From Sphingobacterium multivorum (GTDB taxonomy: Bacteria; Bacteroidota; Bacteroidia; Sphingobacteriales; Sphingobacteriaceae), in contig NZ_UAUU01000004.1 of assembly GCF_900457465.1 (NCBI RefSeq), positions 1 through 64,000 of the forward strand: DNA of 64,000 nt. The letters run 5' to 3'. The notes below the pieces were generated by a model. It searched no databases. It worked only from the letters and a program-made list of their open reading frames with translations, and had not been told where the DNA came from. Shown here piece after piece: positions 7,428-16,890 of the stretch. Position 1 is the first letter of the stretch. The number at the start of each line of letters is the position of its first letter. The translations under genes were made by a program, and so were the position numbers.

Positions 7428-8699
7428 GTGAGAAAGCTACGTATTACATTATTTTTACTTCTTGGCCTGAGTAGCAAACTATTTTCGCAGGAAGCGGTTG
7501 AAAGCCGTTTACGAAAATCGGAGATTGAACAGGTGTTCCTTGCGCATAACCTGAGCTTAATGGCACAACGTTTTCATATACAACAGGCTGATGCAGCAGT
7601 ACTTCAGGCAAAGCTCTGGCCCAATCCAACGATCTCAATCTCAGAGGTCAATCTTTGGAAAAATTCCAGCAGCGAATCCTTTCCTGCGCTGATCGGTCAT
7701 TATGGTAAATATCAGCAGCTGGCTGTTGAGCTGGAACAGACGATCGAAATGGCCGGGAAACGGAAAAAAAGGGTGCAATTGCAGCTTTTGGAAAAAGAGA
7801 ATGCCCGGCTTCAATTTGAAGAATTATTGCGGAATTTGAAATATGATCTCCGGAGCCAATGCCTCGAACTACAGATCCTACAGGAAAAAGAACAGTTATA
7901 CAGTAGTCAGGTCGATATTTTTCAGACCCTAGCGAAGTCCTTTCAAAATCAATGGAAAGAAGGCAATGTGAGTGAAATGGACTATCTCAGGATTGAAAGT
8001 GAGTCGATTGCATTTGGGAATAAACTCAACGAAATCCAGCAGGAAAAAATTGCAAAAATGAATACAGTTGCGAGCTATCTAGGAGATAAGGGGACTGCAC
8101 TTTACATTTCGGATACGATAGGTATGCCACTTTTTCTCCTGGGGACGAAACAGGAATGGAAAATGATGGCCCTGGAAAACCGTAGCGACTATAAAATCAT
8201 CCACAATACCTGGAAGAAAAGTAATGCGCAGTTGGAAATCGAAAAAGCAGAACGTACACCAGATCTCAAAGTATCGATGAATTATGACAGGGGCGGAAAT
8301 ATCATGCGCGATTTTATAGGCCTGGGTGTTGCTATGGATCTTCCTTTATTTAATCGAAACCAGGGCAATATCAAAGTTGCTCAACTGGAACTTGAGAAAA
8401 ACAAAGTTGAAATCGCACAATTTCGTATCGATATAGAACGAGAGATCGACTTCCTTTCGGCGCGTTTGAGCAATCTCGAATCGAGCTTGAAAACGATGGA
8501 TACAGGCTTTGATCGTAAACTGGATGTCGCGCTTGAACGCTATGTCCGCAATTTTCAAGAACGACGGTTGACCATCGTTGAATTTATAGACTTTATCAAT
8601 AATTACATGGAAAACAAAGAATCAATATTGGAGCGCAGGGCAAAATACCTTCAGTATAAGGAAGAATTGACGTATTTAATCGGAAAGGACATTGTCTAA
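7428..8699 (+). CDS. TolC/CzcC-family outer membrane efflux protein
   Basis: The start is GTG, giving a signal peptide (ITLFLLLGLSSKLFSQ) within 21 residues. The mature part has two OEP repeats: an alpha-helical barrel with LWPNPTISISEVN, then a second half with ERTPDLKVSMNYDRGG and VAMDLPLFNRNQG, which is the family hallmark of the second repeat. Such proteins form the trimeric outer membrane duct of a tripartite metal exporter. It overlaps the adaptor gene by one base (TAATG), showing coupling. Length 423 is usual for CzcC/CusC homologues. Confidence 0.9.
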   Translation: MRKLRITLFLLLGLSSKLFSQEAVESRLRKSEIEQVFLAHNLSLMAQRFHIQQADAAVLQAKLWPNPTISISEVNLWKNSSSESFPALIGHYGKYQQLAVELEQTIEMAGKRKKRVQLQLLEKENARLQFEELLRNLKYDLRSQCLELQILQEKEQLYSSQVDIFQTLAKSFQNQWKEGNVSEMDYLRIESESIAFGNKLNEIQQEKIAKMNTVASYLGDKGTALYISDTIGMPLFLLGTKQEWKMMALENRSDYKIIHNTWKKSNAQLEIEKAERTPDLKVSMNYDRGGNIMRDFIGLGVAMDLPLFNRNQGNIKVAQLELEKNKVEIAQFRIDIEREIDFLSARLSNLESSLKTMDTGFDRKLDVALERYVRNFQERRLTIVEFIDFINNYMENKESILERRAKYLQYKEELTYLIGKDIV

Positions 8700-9805
8700 T
8701 GAAAGGGAACTTTTTAATGCCACTGACACTCCTGTCCATATGTTTATTGTGGAGCTGTCAATCAACGAAAAATGAAGAGCAGGTTACGCCGCCAACTAAA
8801 GGTTTTTGCCTTAGCGCAGATTTCAAAAACCAAATTAAAATTGATTCGATTCAGAAGCGGGCGGTATTTGAACAGATCGCTTTAAATGGGGTCATTCAAT
8901 ACGATCAGGATGAGCTTGCTGCACTAAAGAGCCCGATACCCGGTATCGTGCAGTCTGTCTCCGTCAAGATGGGTGATTATGTGGAGAAGGGACAGATTCT
9001 TGTATCGCTTAAAGGGACCTCGGTCAATGATTTAGGAAAGGAGCTGCGTGAGCTGGAGAATAGCAAGCGCTTGGTGGAGAGTAAATTGGCAAGTCTTCGC
9101 AGTCTACTGAAAGATGGTATGGCTTCCCAACGGGAACTAGAAGAGATGGAAAGCGAATTGAAAGCCACACAAATCGGAATACGTCATGTAAAGGCCAATA
9201 TGAACCTGCTCAATGGATCATCAGAAAATGGTCTATTTTACATTCGTGCACCCAAAGCGGGTTATATAGTCGATAAAAAGGTGAGCCCCGGTATGACAGT
9301 TGGTGATGATGCCGAGTTACTCTCGGTAAGTAAACTAAATGAAGTATGGGTTTCGGTCAATATTTATGCAAATAATTTACCTTTTGTGAAAAATGGTGCG
9401 CCTGTCAAAATCACCACGTTAGCCTATAAAGGGGAATCTTTTGATGGCTATATTGATCAGGTAGCCAATTTCTTCGATCCTGAAGAACGTGTCGTCAAGG
9501 CGCGTGTAAAGTTGTTGAACAAAGACCTGAGGTTAAAGCCGGGCATGAGTGTGGATGTATTGGTGGAAAAAGCTGTTTCAGGACAAGAACAGCAGATGCT
9601 GGCTATTCCCAAAGATGCCATCATTCTGCATAATAACCAGAATTTCGTGGTGCTGTACAAAAATGACTGTGATCTGTCCGTAAAGCCTGTGGATATTGTT
9701 GCTGAGAATGAAACCTATGCTTTTGTCAAAACAGGAATAGCCGAGGGAGATCAGGTGCTGACAGAAAATGAGCTGATTGTATTTGATGAATTGATAAATA
9801 GATAG
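8699..9805 (+). CDS. Efflux RND transporter periplasmic adaptor, lipoprotein (CusB/CzcB type)
   Basis: The 368-residue adaptor has a lipoprotein signal (LLSICLLWSC, Cys at about residue 20), a barrel-sandwich lipoyl-like half (SPIPGIVQSVSVKMGDYVEKGQILVSL), a helical hairpin (LRELENSKRLVES to AEMNLL region), the second lipoyl half (RAPKAGYIVDKKVSPG) and beta-barrel and membrane-proximal domains. There is no N-terminal metal-binding Met cluster like that of CusB. It bridges the RND pump and the TolC-like duct encoded on either side; the pump gene starts two bases after its stop. Confidence 0.9.
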   Translation: MKGNFLMPLTLLSICLLWSCQSTKNEEQVTPPTKGFCLSADFKNQIKIDSIQKRAVFEQIALNGVIQYDQDELAALKSPIPGIVQSVSVKMGDYVEKGQILVSLKGTSVNDLGKELRELENSKRLVESKLASLRSLLKDGMASQRELEEMESELKATQIGIRHVKANMNLLNGSSENGLFYIRAPKAGYIVDKKVSPGMTVGDDAELLSVSKLNEVWVSVNIYANNLPFVKNGAPVKITTLAYKGESFDGYIDQVANFFDPEERVVKARVKLLNKDLRLKPGMSVDVLVEKAVSGQEQQMLAIPKDAIILHNNQNFVVLYKNDCDLSVKPVDIVAENETYAFVKTGIAEGDQVLTENELIVFDELINR

Positions 9806-9806
9806 G

Positions 9807-12800
9807 ATGAAGAAAGTTGTACAAAATATTGTGTCGTTTTCATTGAAACACTCCTTGGTCGTCCTATTTTTTACGTTGGCATTATTATTCGGCGGGATAT
9901 ACGCCTACCTGCATACACCGATTGAAGCTTTCCCCGACGTCACCAATACACGGGTCAGGATTATCACACAATGGCCGGGACGTAGTGCTGAAGAAATCGA
10001 GAAGTTCGTCACATTACCGGTAACTAAAGAGATGAATACCATCCCAAAGAAAACGGATGTTCGTTCGATCTCCTTGTTTGGCTTATCCGTTGTAACGATC
10101 CAATTTGAGGATGGTGTAGCGGACTTTTATGCCCAGCAGTATGCGGGTAATAAGATGCGTTCCATCGATTTGCCGGACGGCGCGGAAAGCTCCATCGAAC
10201 CACCTTCGGGTGCTACCGGAGAAATTTTTCGCTATGTGGTGAAGAGCAATCTTCCGATTAAAGAAGTCTCTGCCATTCAAGATTGGGTGATCGAAAGGGA
10301 ACTTGTGGGGGTACCGGGTGTGGCGGACGTCGTGAGTTTTGGGGGGGAGGAAAAGATCTATGAAATAAAGATCAACCCAACTGAGCTGGCGAATTATAAC
10401 TTGTCGCCACTGGACGTGTATGAAGCCGTATCGCGTTCGAATATCAACGTCGGTGGGGATGTGATCCAGAAAGGAAATCAAGCCTATGTCGTTCGTGGGG
10501 TAGGTTTATTGGATAAGATCGACGATATTGGTAATATTTTGATCAAGGTGGTCGGCAATACACCGATTTTAGTCAAACATGTAGCCGAAATAGAACTGGG
10601 CGCAAAGCCACGACTTGGCCAAGTGGGACTCAATCAGGAAGATGATCTTGTACAGGGAATAGTAATTATGCTGCGGGGAGAAAATCCTTCGGCTGTCGTC
10701 ACAAGGCTAAAGGCAAAAATCGAAGAGCTAAACCAACGTATTTTACCCGAAAATGTCAAGATCGAACCCGTTATAGATCGTACTAAACTGGTGAATAATA
10801 CCGTACATACGGTTTCCAAAAACCTGATAGAAGGGGTTATTCTGGTTTCGATTATTGTCTTTATCTTTTTGAACAACTGGAAGACAACCTTTATTGTTGC
10901 CTCGGTCATTCCACTGGCTTTCCTCTTTGCGATTATATTATTGAAAATACAAGGTTTGCCGGCCAATCTGATTTCAATGGGGGCGTTGGACTTTGGACTC
11001 TTGCTCGAAGGAACATTGGTAATCGTCGAGACTGTTTTTGTCTCTTTGGAAAAAGAGGCCCATCGGCTTGGGACGGAACGCTTTAATAAAATCTCCAAGC
11101 TAGGGATCATTAAGAAAAGTGCGGGTTCCGTAGCGGGGTATATCTTTTTTGCACTATTGATTTTAATTGTCGCACTGACTCCTATTTTCTCTTTTCAAAA
11201 GGTGGAAGGAAAAATGTTCTCACCATTAGCCTTTACGCTCGGTTACGCCTTGTTGGGGTCCTTGATCCTAAGTTTGACCTATGTGCCCGCGATGTGTAAA
11301 TACTTATTAAAAAAGAACATCAAAGAAGATGAAAATAAGATCACTAAAGTAAGCCGTAATGCCATTTTTAAAGGTTTTAAAAAGGCTTTTGACCATCCAA
11401 AATGGACATTGTCTATTTTTATGGTTGTCTTGTTCGTCTGTATTTTCCGGTTTAGCCACTATGGTTCCGAGTTTCTTCCAAAATTGAATGAGGGTGCAAT
11501 CTATGTTCGCGCAACCTTACCCAATAGTGTCAACCTGGAAGAATCGGTGAAGCTGACCAAAACAATGAAAACAAAACTGATGAAGCAGTTTGACGAGATC
11601 GACTTTATAATGACACAGACAGGCCGTCCCAATGATGGCACGGATCCAACAGGCTTTTTTAATATTGAATTTAATATTGAATTGAAGCCCGAGGGGGAGT
11701 GGAAACGTAAACTTTCCAAAGAGAAATTGATCAGTCAGATGCGGGATAGCCTGCAGACTTTTCCTGGAATCAACTTTGGCTTTAGCCAGCCGATTCAGGA
11801 TAATGTGGAGGAGTATGTGGCCGGGGTAAAAAGTCCACTAGTTATCAAAATCTTTGGTGAAAACTTACAAGATTTAGAGAATAAGGCCAATAAGTTTGCA
11901 GAGTCACTAAAAAAGGTCAATGGCATTACGGATGTCAATGTTTTTAAAAATATAGGTTTGCCAGAACTCCGCATTCAACTGCATGATTCAAAAATGGCTA
12001 AATATGGCGTTTCAACCAAAGATGTGCAGTCCGTGATCGAAATGACTATCGGGGGGCAATCTGTGACACATTTCTACGAAAATGAGCGGATCTTTGATGT
12101 TCGCCTGCGCTTCCAAAAATCATACCGCGACAACCCCGAGAAGATCGGAAATATCATTATTCCGACGATGAATGATCAGAAAGTACCCCTACGGGAGATC
12201 GCAACAATAGATTATCATACCGGGCCGGCATTTATTTACAGAGAAGGGAATTCCCGCTATATTGGTGTTGGCTTCAATATTGAAGGTCGAGATTTGGGAA
12301 GCACAATTGCCGATGCGAAAAAACAGATAGAAAGAGATGTGAAACTGTCCAAATCCTATAAGGTCGTCTGGGCTGGTGAATTCGAAAGCAAGGAACGGGC
12401 AACAAAACAACTGATGAATGTTGTGCCAATTTCGTTGATTTTGATCTTACTCTTGCTGTATGCCAATTTTGGTAATGTCAAAGATACGCTGATTTCTTCA
12501 CTGACCCTCGCCTTTGCTTTTATTGGTGGATTCATTTCCTTGTGGATTACTGGAACGACATTTGGAATTTCGGCCGGTATCGGATTTATTATTCTCTTTG
12601 GGGTAGCCACGATTGATGGTATTGTCTTAATCGGGATTATGAAAGAAAATCTGTTGAATAAAATGCGCTTGAAACCTGCTATTTATGAAGCTGTCAAAAG
12701 CCGGATCAGACCCATCTTAATGATTGCATTAATGGGGGCGATGGGCTTATTGCCAGCTGCACTTTCAAACGGTATGGGGTCTGAAATTCAAAAACCCCTG

Positions 12801-12902
12801 GCGATTATGATTGTTGGTGGATTGATTATTTGTATGATTCTCTCGTTTTCAGTACTACCTATTGTTTTTTACTTCGCTTATAAGAAGGAGAACCGCGATT
12901 AG
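9807..12902 (+). CDS. CusA/CzcA family heavy-metal efflux RND pump
   Basis: The 1031-residue product has the RND plan: 12 transmembrane helices in two halves with large periplasmic loops after helices 1 and 7. TPIEAFPDVTNTRV near the N terminus and GSEFLPKLNEGAIYV at the start of the second half are heavy-metal (HME) RND signatures. The helix-4 proton-relay motif reads GALDFGLLLEGTLVIVE, with Glu where CzcA has a second Asp. The loop where CusA has its Cu(I)-binding Met reads YVRATLP with no Met, so a divalent-cation substrate (Co/Zn/Cd/Ni) is more likely than Cu/Ag; this is inference. Third gene of the operon, driven by proton import. Confidence 0.9.
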   Translation: MKKVVQNIVSFSLKHSLVVLFFTLALLFGGIYAYLHTPIEAFPDVTNTRVRIITQWPGRSAEEIEKFVTLPVTKEMNTIPKKTDVRSISLFGLSVVTIQFEDGVADFYAQQYAGNKMRSIDLPDGAESSIEPPSGATGEIFRYVVKSNLPIKEVSAIQDWVIERELVGVPGVADVVSFGGEEKIYEIKINPTELANYNLSPLDVYEAVSRSNINVGGDVIQKGNQAYVVRGVGLLDKIDDIGNILIKVVGNTPILVKHVAEIELGAKPRLGQVGLNQEDDLVQGIVIMLRGENPSAVVTRLKAKIEELNQRILPENVKIEPVIDRTKLVNNTVHTVSKNLIEGVILVSIIVFIFLNNWKTTFIVASVIPLAFLFAIILLKIQGLPANLISMGALDFGLLLEGTLVIVETVFVSLEKEAHRLGTERFNKISKLGIIKKSAGSVAGYIFFALLILIVALTPIFSFQKVEGKMFSPLAFTLGYALLGSLILSLTYVPAMCKYLLKKNIKEDENKITKVSRNAIFKGFKKAFDHPKWTLSIFMVVLFVCIFRFSHYGSEFLPKLNEGAIYVRATLPNSVNLEESVKLTKTMKTKLMKQFDEIDFIMTQTGRPNDGTDPTGFFNIEFNIELKPEGEWKRKLSKEKLISQMRDSLQTFPGINFGFSQPIQDNVEEYVAGVKSPLVIKIFGENLQDLENKANKFAESLKKVNGITDVNVFKNIGLPELRIQLHDSKMAKYGVSTKDVQSVIEMTIGGQSVTHFYENERIFDVRLRFQKSYRDNPEKIGNIIIPTMNDQKVPLREIATIDYHTGPAFIYREGNSRYIGVGFNIEGRDLGSTIADAKKQIERDVKLSKSYKVVWAGEFESKERATKQLMNVVPISLILILLLLYANFGNVKDTLISSLTLAFAFIGGFISLWITGTTFGISAGIGFIILFGVATIDGIVLIGIMKENLLNKMRLKPAIYEAVKSRIRPILMIALMGAMGLLPAALSNGMGSEIQKPLAIMIVGGLIICMILSFSVLPIVFYFAYKKENRD

Positions 12903-12932
12903 TTACCCATTTTTAATTATTATATACGATAC

Positions 12933-12962
12933 AAAGGTTGCCTGTCCGACAGTGCAACCTTT
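12933..12962 (+). terminator. Terminator of the metal efflux operon
   Basis: AAAGGTTGC / GCAACCTTT, with an inner CTGT/ACAG pair, followed by GTTATTTTT, 31 bases after the pump stop codon. Confidence 0.85.
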
Positions 12963-13209
12963 GTTATTTTTAACATGCAGCTGTACGTTTCGTAATAGCG
13001 ATCCAAAGTTGAAGCGAATAGCGATATATCGTTTACATGCTATTTTGTGTAAATCTTGTTATAAATGTTGAATTTACATTTAAGTTCCTTAAATTAAGCC
13101 TCAACATAAAAAGCACTTCGTTGAAGTTTTGCCGAGATAAGTTATAAAGCTGTATTTAAAATTAGAAAAAACATTCTTTTGAATCCTCGTGAGTTGTATT
13201 TACGAGAAA

Positions 13210-13231
13210 AGGTCAATATTAGGTCAGTGTT
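13210..13231 (+). promoter_or_regulatory. Tandem 11-bp direct repeat ahead of the hydroxyproline operon
   Basis: AGGTCAATATT is followed without a gap by AGGTCAGTGTT (9 of 11 identical), 38 bases upstream of the candidate -7 box. The placement suits an activator site. The rest of the 342-base gap from 12963 is AT-rich with no reading frame that I can support. Confidence 0.4.
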
Positions 13232-13268
13232 GATTAATTCATAAGAAGACTGAACGTACTATTCCAGA

Positions 13269-13276
13269 TAGATTTG
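13269..13276 (+). promoter_or_regulatory. -7 promoter box of the hydroxyproline operon
   Basis: TAGATTTG matches TAnnTTTG and would give a leader of about 22 bases before the deaminase ATG. No clear TTTG is present 19-21 bases upstream, which fits an activator-dependent promoter. Confidence 0.5.
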
Positions 13277-13304
13277 TGATAAAGAAATATTAAAATAATA
13301 CGCT

Positions 13305-14204
13305 ATGGCACAATTTAAATGGGAAGGAATATATCCTGCAATGTTATCACCATTTGATGAAAATGGAAATTTGGATTTTGATATGTTTGGTAAAAACATT
13401 GAAGCACAATTGGATGGAGGTGTTCACGGTTTGATTATCGCTGGATCATTGGGGGAAGCAAGTGTTTTGACTACAGAAGAAAAGTATGATTTATTGACCT
13501 ATGCGTTGAAACTTGTTGGTGGTCGTGTACCCGTATTGCTAAATATTGCAGAAAATACAACTGCTGCTGCGATCAAAGTGGCGCAGACCAGTGAGGAATT
13601 GGGAGCCGATGGTTTGATGTTATTGCCACCAATGCGCTATAGAGCCGATGATAGAGAAGCTGTCGCTTATTTTCGTGCTGTTGCACAAAGTACCAAACTG
13701 CCAATTTTAATCTATAATAACCCAGTTGACTATAGTACTTATGTATCGTTGGATATGTTTGAAGAACTATTGTTGGAACCAAATATCCAGGCAGTGAAAG
13801 AATCTACACGAGATTTAACCAATATCACGCGTTTGAAAAATCGTTTTGGTGATCGATTAAAGATTATGGCCGGTGTAGATACCTTGGGGCTCGAGTCTTT
13901 AATGTTAGGGGCTGATGGGTTAGTCGCTGGATTGGTGGACGCATTCCCAAGAGAAACAGTGGTTATGTATGATCTTGTGAAAGCTGGTGAATATAAAAAA
14001 GCGGTAGAAATATACCGTTGGTTTATGCCTTTGTTGGAATTGGATATTCATCCTAAATTGGTCCAATACATTAAATTGGCCGCTACAGCTGAAGGAATTT
14101 CAACACCTTATACACGCGCGCCGAGATTACCGTTGATCGGTGAGGAAGAACAACGTGTGAAAAAAATTATTGCAGATTCAATCGCAACGAGACCACAATT
14201 ATAG
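13305..14204 (+). CDS. DapA/NanA-family lyase, likely 1-pyrroline-4-hydroxy-2-carboxylate deaminase
   Basis: The 299-residue product is a TIM-barrel class I aldolase of the dihydrodipicolinate synthase family: GSLGEASVLTTEEK (family GxxGE loop, about residues 47-60), catalytic Tyr in LIYNNPVDY and the Schiff-base Lys in AVKESTRD (about residue 165). Family members in this genetic setting convert the pyrroline made from D-hydroxyproline to 2-oxoglutarate semialdehyde plus ammonia. The assignment rests on the neighbours (semialdehyde dehydrogenase, epimerase, D-amino-acid oxidase), not on residues alone; true DapA is less likely here. A terminator follows at 14213, so later genes may have a second promoter. 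Confidence 0.85.
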   Translation: MAQFKWEGIYPAMLSPFDENGNLDFDMFGKNIEAQLDGGVHGLIIAGSLGEASVLTTEEKYDLLTYALKLVGGRVPVLLNIAENTTAAAIKVAQTSEELGADGLMLLPPMRYRADDREAVAYFRAVAQSTKLPILIYNNPVDYSTYVSLDMFEELLLEPNIQAVKESTRDLTNITRLKNRFGDRLKIMAGVDTLGLESLMLGADGLVAGLVDAFPRETVVMYDLVKAGEYKKAVEIYRWFMPLLELDIHPKLVQYIKLAATAEGISTPYTRAPRLPLIGEEEQRVKKIIADSIATRPQL

Positions 14205-14212
14205 GAATGCTT

Positions 14213-14237
14213 CTGAACTCTCTGGATGAGAGTTCAG
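14213..14237 (+). terminator. Terminator between the deaminase and dehydrogenase genes
   Basis: A 10-bp stem (CTGAACTCTC / GAGAGTTCAG) with a five-base loop is followed by a T-rich stretch, 9 bases after the deaminase stop. It would leave the first gene of the pathway more highly expressed than the rest, if read-through is partial. Confidence 0.75.
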
Positions 14238-14373
14238 GAAATTTTCTTTTTAGAACCAAGTAAAAATACGCGAAAAGGACCTTCTTATTATATTGAGTAA
14301 CCGCAAGGAATGAAAATATAGGGAAGGTTTTTATTGATTTTTGAAGATACTATTTACCATAAAAACAAAAGGA

Positions 14374-15831
14374 ATGGATAGAAACGAAAATGAGATTGAT
14401 TACGTCGTAAAACAGGCGGAGGCTGGATTTCAGTTTCTTCAACAAACGGATGTCATCGAACGAGCGGAATTGATGTATGCCATTGCCGCTGAAATTGAGG
14501 AATTGGGCGAAATATTGATTGAAACGGCTCATCTGGAAACGGCACTACCTTTGGGAAGACTGCAGGGTGAAAAGGCGAGAACAGTCAATCAATGGCGTCG
14601 ATATGCCGATGCCGTTCGTACTGGTTTATACAGTGAAGCTCGGATAGATCGGGATCCAAATGGCCAATTTGATTTAAGGAAATATAATAAAGGACTTGGT
14701 CCAGTGGTCGTCTTTGGCGCGAGTAATTTTCCTTTCGCCTTTTCAACTGCTGGCGGAGATACTGCAAGTGCCATTGGTGCCGGCTGTTCAGTCATCGTAA
14801 AGGCTCATCCTGCGCATCTTAAAACCTCCCAATTAATGGCTGACGCCATTGATCGTGCGGTTTCAAAACAGGGCGTTCCGACTGGTGTTTTTAATCATGT
14901 GCTGTCAGATTCATTTGCTGTTGGGCAACAGTTGGTTAGCCATAAACAGGTAAAGGCTGTGGCATTCACAGGTTCATTTCGTGGCGGAAAAGCCTTGTTT
15001 GATTTAGGGCAGTCGAGACCTGAACCTATTCCGGTATTTGCTGAAATGGGAAGCGTAAATCCGGTTTTTATTTTGCAAGACTACCTCGCTAATCATCTGG
15101 AAGCATTTGCAAAGCAGTATATTGGATCATTACTCCTCGGTGTAGGGCAGTTTTGTACTAATCCGGGTGTATTGGTAGGCTTGGCGGGCGAACCGTTCGA
15201 TCGGCTCAAACTGGCCCTAAAGAGCGAACTAAAATCTGCTGCTACAGGGAAAATGTTACATGCGGGTATTCTGGATAGCTACAATCGCCTAAAAGGCGAA
15301 ATGGTTCAATCGGAAGGGATCAGCGTATTGGGGGAAGGCGAAGGTAATACACCACATGATTTTGCCCGGGCTGTACTTGTCGAAACTGAAGCCAGTCAGG
15401 TATTAAACAATCCCAACTTGCTGGAAGAGGTTTTTGGACCTTTTGGGCTGATTGTATCCTGTAACGACCAAAATGAGATGAATCTTGTCATGCAACAGCT
15501 TGATGGGCAGATTACCCTGACTTTCGCTGCCACGGCGCAGGACATACATGAATGCCCGGCTCTTTTTGCAATGGCTCAGGACAAATGCGGAAGACTGCTG
15601 TTCCAAGGTATGCCAACAGGCGTAGAGGTTCAGTATGCCATGCAGCATGGCGGACCTTATCCAGCAACCACAGATGCTCGTTTTACTTCAGTAGGGCCAG
15701 ATGCGGTAAAACGGTTCGTCCGACCTTTTAGCTTCCAGAATTGGCCGAATGAGTTTTTACCTAAAGAGCTACAAGACGGAAACCCATTACAAATTGATCG
15801 TCTGGTCAATCAACAATGGACGAAAGCATAA
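14374..15831 (+). CDS. Aldehyde dehydrogenase, 2,5-dioxovalerate (alpha-ketoglutarate semialdehyde) type
   Basis: The ATG at 14374 is preferred; an in-frame TTG at 14341 would add 11 residues. The 485-residue product has FGASNFPFAFSTAGGDTASA and VIVKAHPAH (cofactor site), the general-base Glu in FAEMGSVNP and the catalytic Cys in GQFCTNPG. The first motif is diagnostic for ketoglutarate semialdehyde dehydrogenases of the hydroxyproline and pentose-oxidation pathways. It would oxidise the semialdehyde made by the product of 13305 to 2-oxoglutarate with NAD(P). Cytoplasmic; 38 bases separate it from the epimerase start. Confidence 0.9.
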   Translation: MDRNENEIDYVVKQAEAGFQFLQQTDVIERAELMYAIAAEIEELGEILIETAHLETALPLGRLQGEKARTVNQWRRYADAVRTGLYSEARIDRDPNGQFDLRKYNKGLGPVVVFGASNFPFAFSTAGGDTASAIGAGCSVIVKAHPAHLKTSQLMADAIDRAVSKQGVPTGVFNHVLSDSFAVGQQLVSHKQVKAVAFTGSFRGGKALFDLGQSRPEPIPVFAEMGSVNPVFILQDYLANHLEAFAKQYIGSLLLGVGQFCTNPGVLVGLAGEPFDRLKLALKSELKSAATGKMLHAGILDSYNRLKGEMVQSEGISVLGEGEGNTPHDFARAVLVETEASQVLNNPNLLEEVFGPFGLIVSCNDQNEMNLVMQQLDGQITLTFAATAQDIHECPALFAMAQDKCGRLLFQGMPTGVEVQYAMQHGGPYPATTDARFTSVGPDAVKRFVRPFSFQNWPNEFLPKELQDGNPLQIDRLVNQQWTKA

Positions 15832-15869
15832 TATAGATAAATGACCATATAAACAACAAGGACTCAGAA

Positions 15870-16867
15870 ATGAAGAAGACTTTTTTTTGTATTGATTCGC
15901 ATACCTGTGGTTGTCCCGTACGATTGGTTGCAGGGGGAACCCCATTGCTAGCGGGTAATTCCATGATGGAGCGCAGATTGCATTTTATACGTGAGTACGA
16001 CTGGATTCGCAAAGGATTGATGTTTGAACCAAGGGGACATGACATGATGAGTGGAAGTATGCTTTATCCACCATTTGATCCGCAAAACGATATCGGCGTT
16101 CTTTATATTGAGACCAGTGGTTGTCTGCCTATGTGCGGACACGGAACGATCGGTACCGTAACGATTGCCATCGAGGAGGGGCTCGTTCAACCTAAATTCC
16201 CGGAAAATTAAGGTTGGAAACTCCGGCAGGACTTGTACATATCGATTATGTTCAAGAGGGTCCTAAGGTGAAAAGCGTAAAGCTTACTAACGTCAAGTCT
16301 TTTTTATATGCTGAAGGGCTAACGGTAGACTGTCCAGATTTAGGAATTATCAGCGTAGATGTTGCCTACGGTGGCAATTTCTATGGTATTATTGATCCCC
16401 AGGCTAATTTTGACGATATCAGTTCTTATTCTGCGAGCCAATTGATCCATTATGGGAAAATAATTCGTCAACTGCTCAACGAAAAATATGCTTTTGTTCA
16501 TCCCGAAGATGCGAATATTCATGGGTTGACACATATCCAATGGACAGGTAATCCAACGCTTCCCAACTCGTCCGGACGCAACGCCGTACTGGTTGGCGAT
16601 AATGCCTTGGATCGTTCTCCTTGTGGTACAGGTACTTCGGCGCGTATGGCGCAGTGGTACGCGAAAGGGAAGCTTAAAAAAGGAACGGAATTTATACATG
16701 AAAGTTATATTGGTTCACAATTTACCGGCAAAATTGAAGCGGAAACAACCGTGGATGGTAAGCCTGCTATTGTGCCGTCCATCGAAGGCTGGGCACGGAT
16801 AACAGGATATAATACCATTTTTTTGGATGATGAAGATCCTTATTTTGGCGGTTTTCAGGTGATTTAA
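15870..16867 (+). pseudogene. 4-hydroxyproline epimerase (proline racemase family), broken by a single -1 frameshift
   Basis: Two adjoining frames encode one family protein. The first (15870-16211) runs from FCIDSHTCGCPVRLV through ETSGCLPMCGHGTIGTV and carries the first catalytic Cys (residue 89). The second, readable upstream from about 16199, gives PGKLRLETPAGLV onward and carries the second Cys in DRSPCGTGTSARMAQWY. Adding one C to the CCC at 16199-16201 restores a ~331-residue enzyme of normal length. The site is not a recognisable slippery heptamer. An intact enzyme would turn trans-4-hydroxy-L-proline into cis-4-hydroxy-D-proline, the first step for the neighbouring genes. As given, neither half has both Cys residues, so activity is not expected unless the deletion is a read error. 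Confidence 0.88.
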
Positions 16868-16890
16868 TACATTAATAAGAAAAGAGCAAC

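Noticed and set aside
10634..11110. 158-codon minus-strand frame inside the RND pump gene
   Set aside because: Antisense shadow of a well-supported gene.
16195..16215. Programmed -1 frameshifting in the epimerase gene
   Set aside because: The site around TTCCCGG is not an X-XXY-YYZ slippery heptamer, and programmed shifting is not known for this family; a one-base deletion in a C run is simpler.
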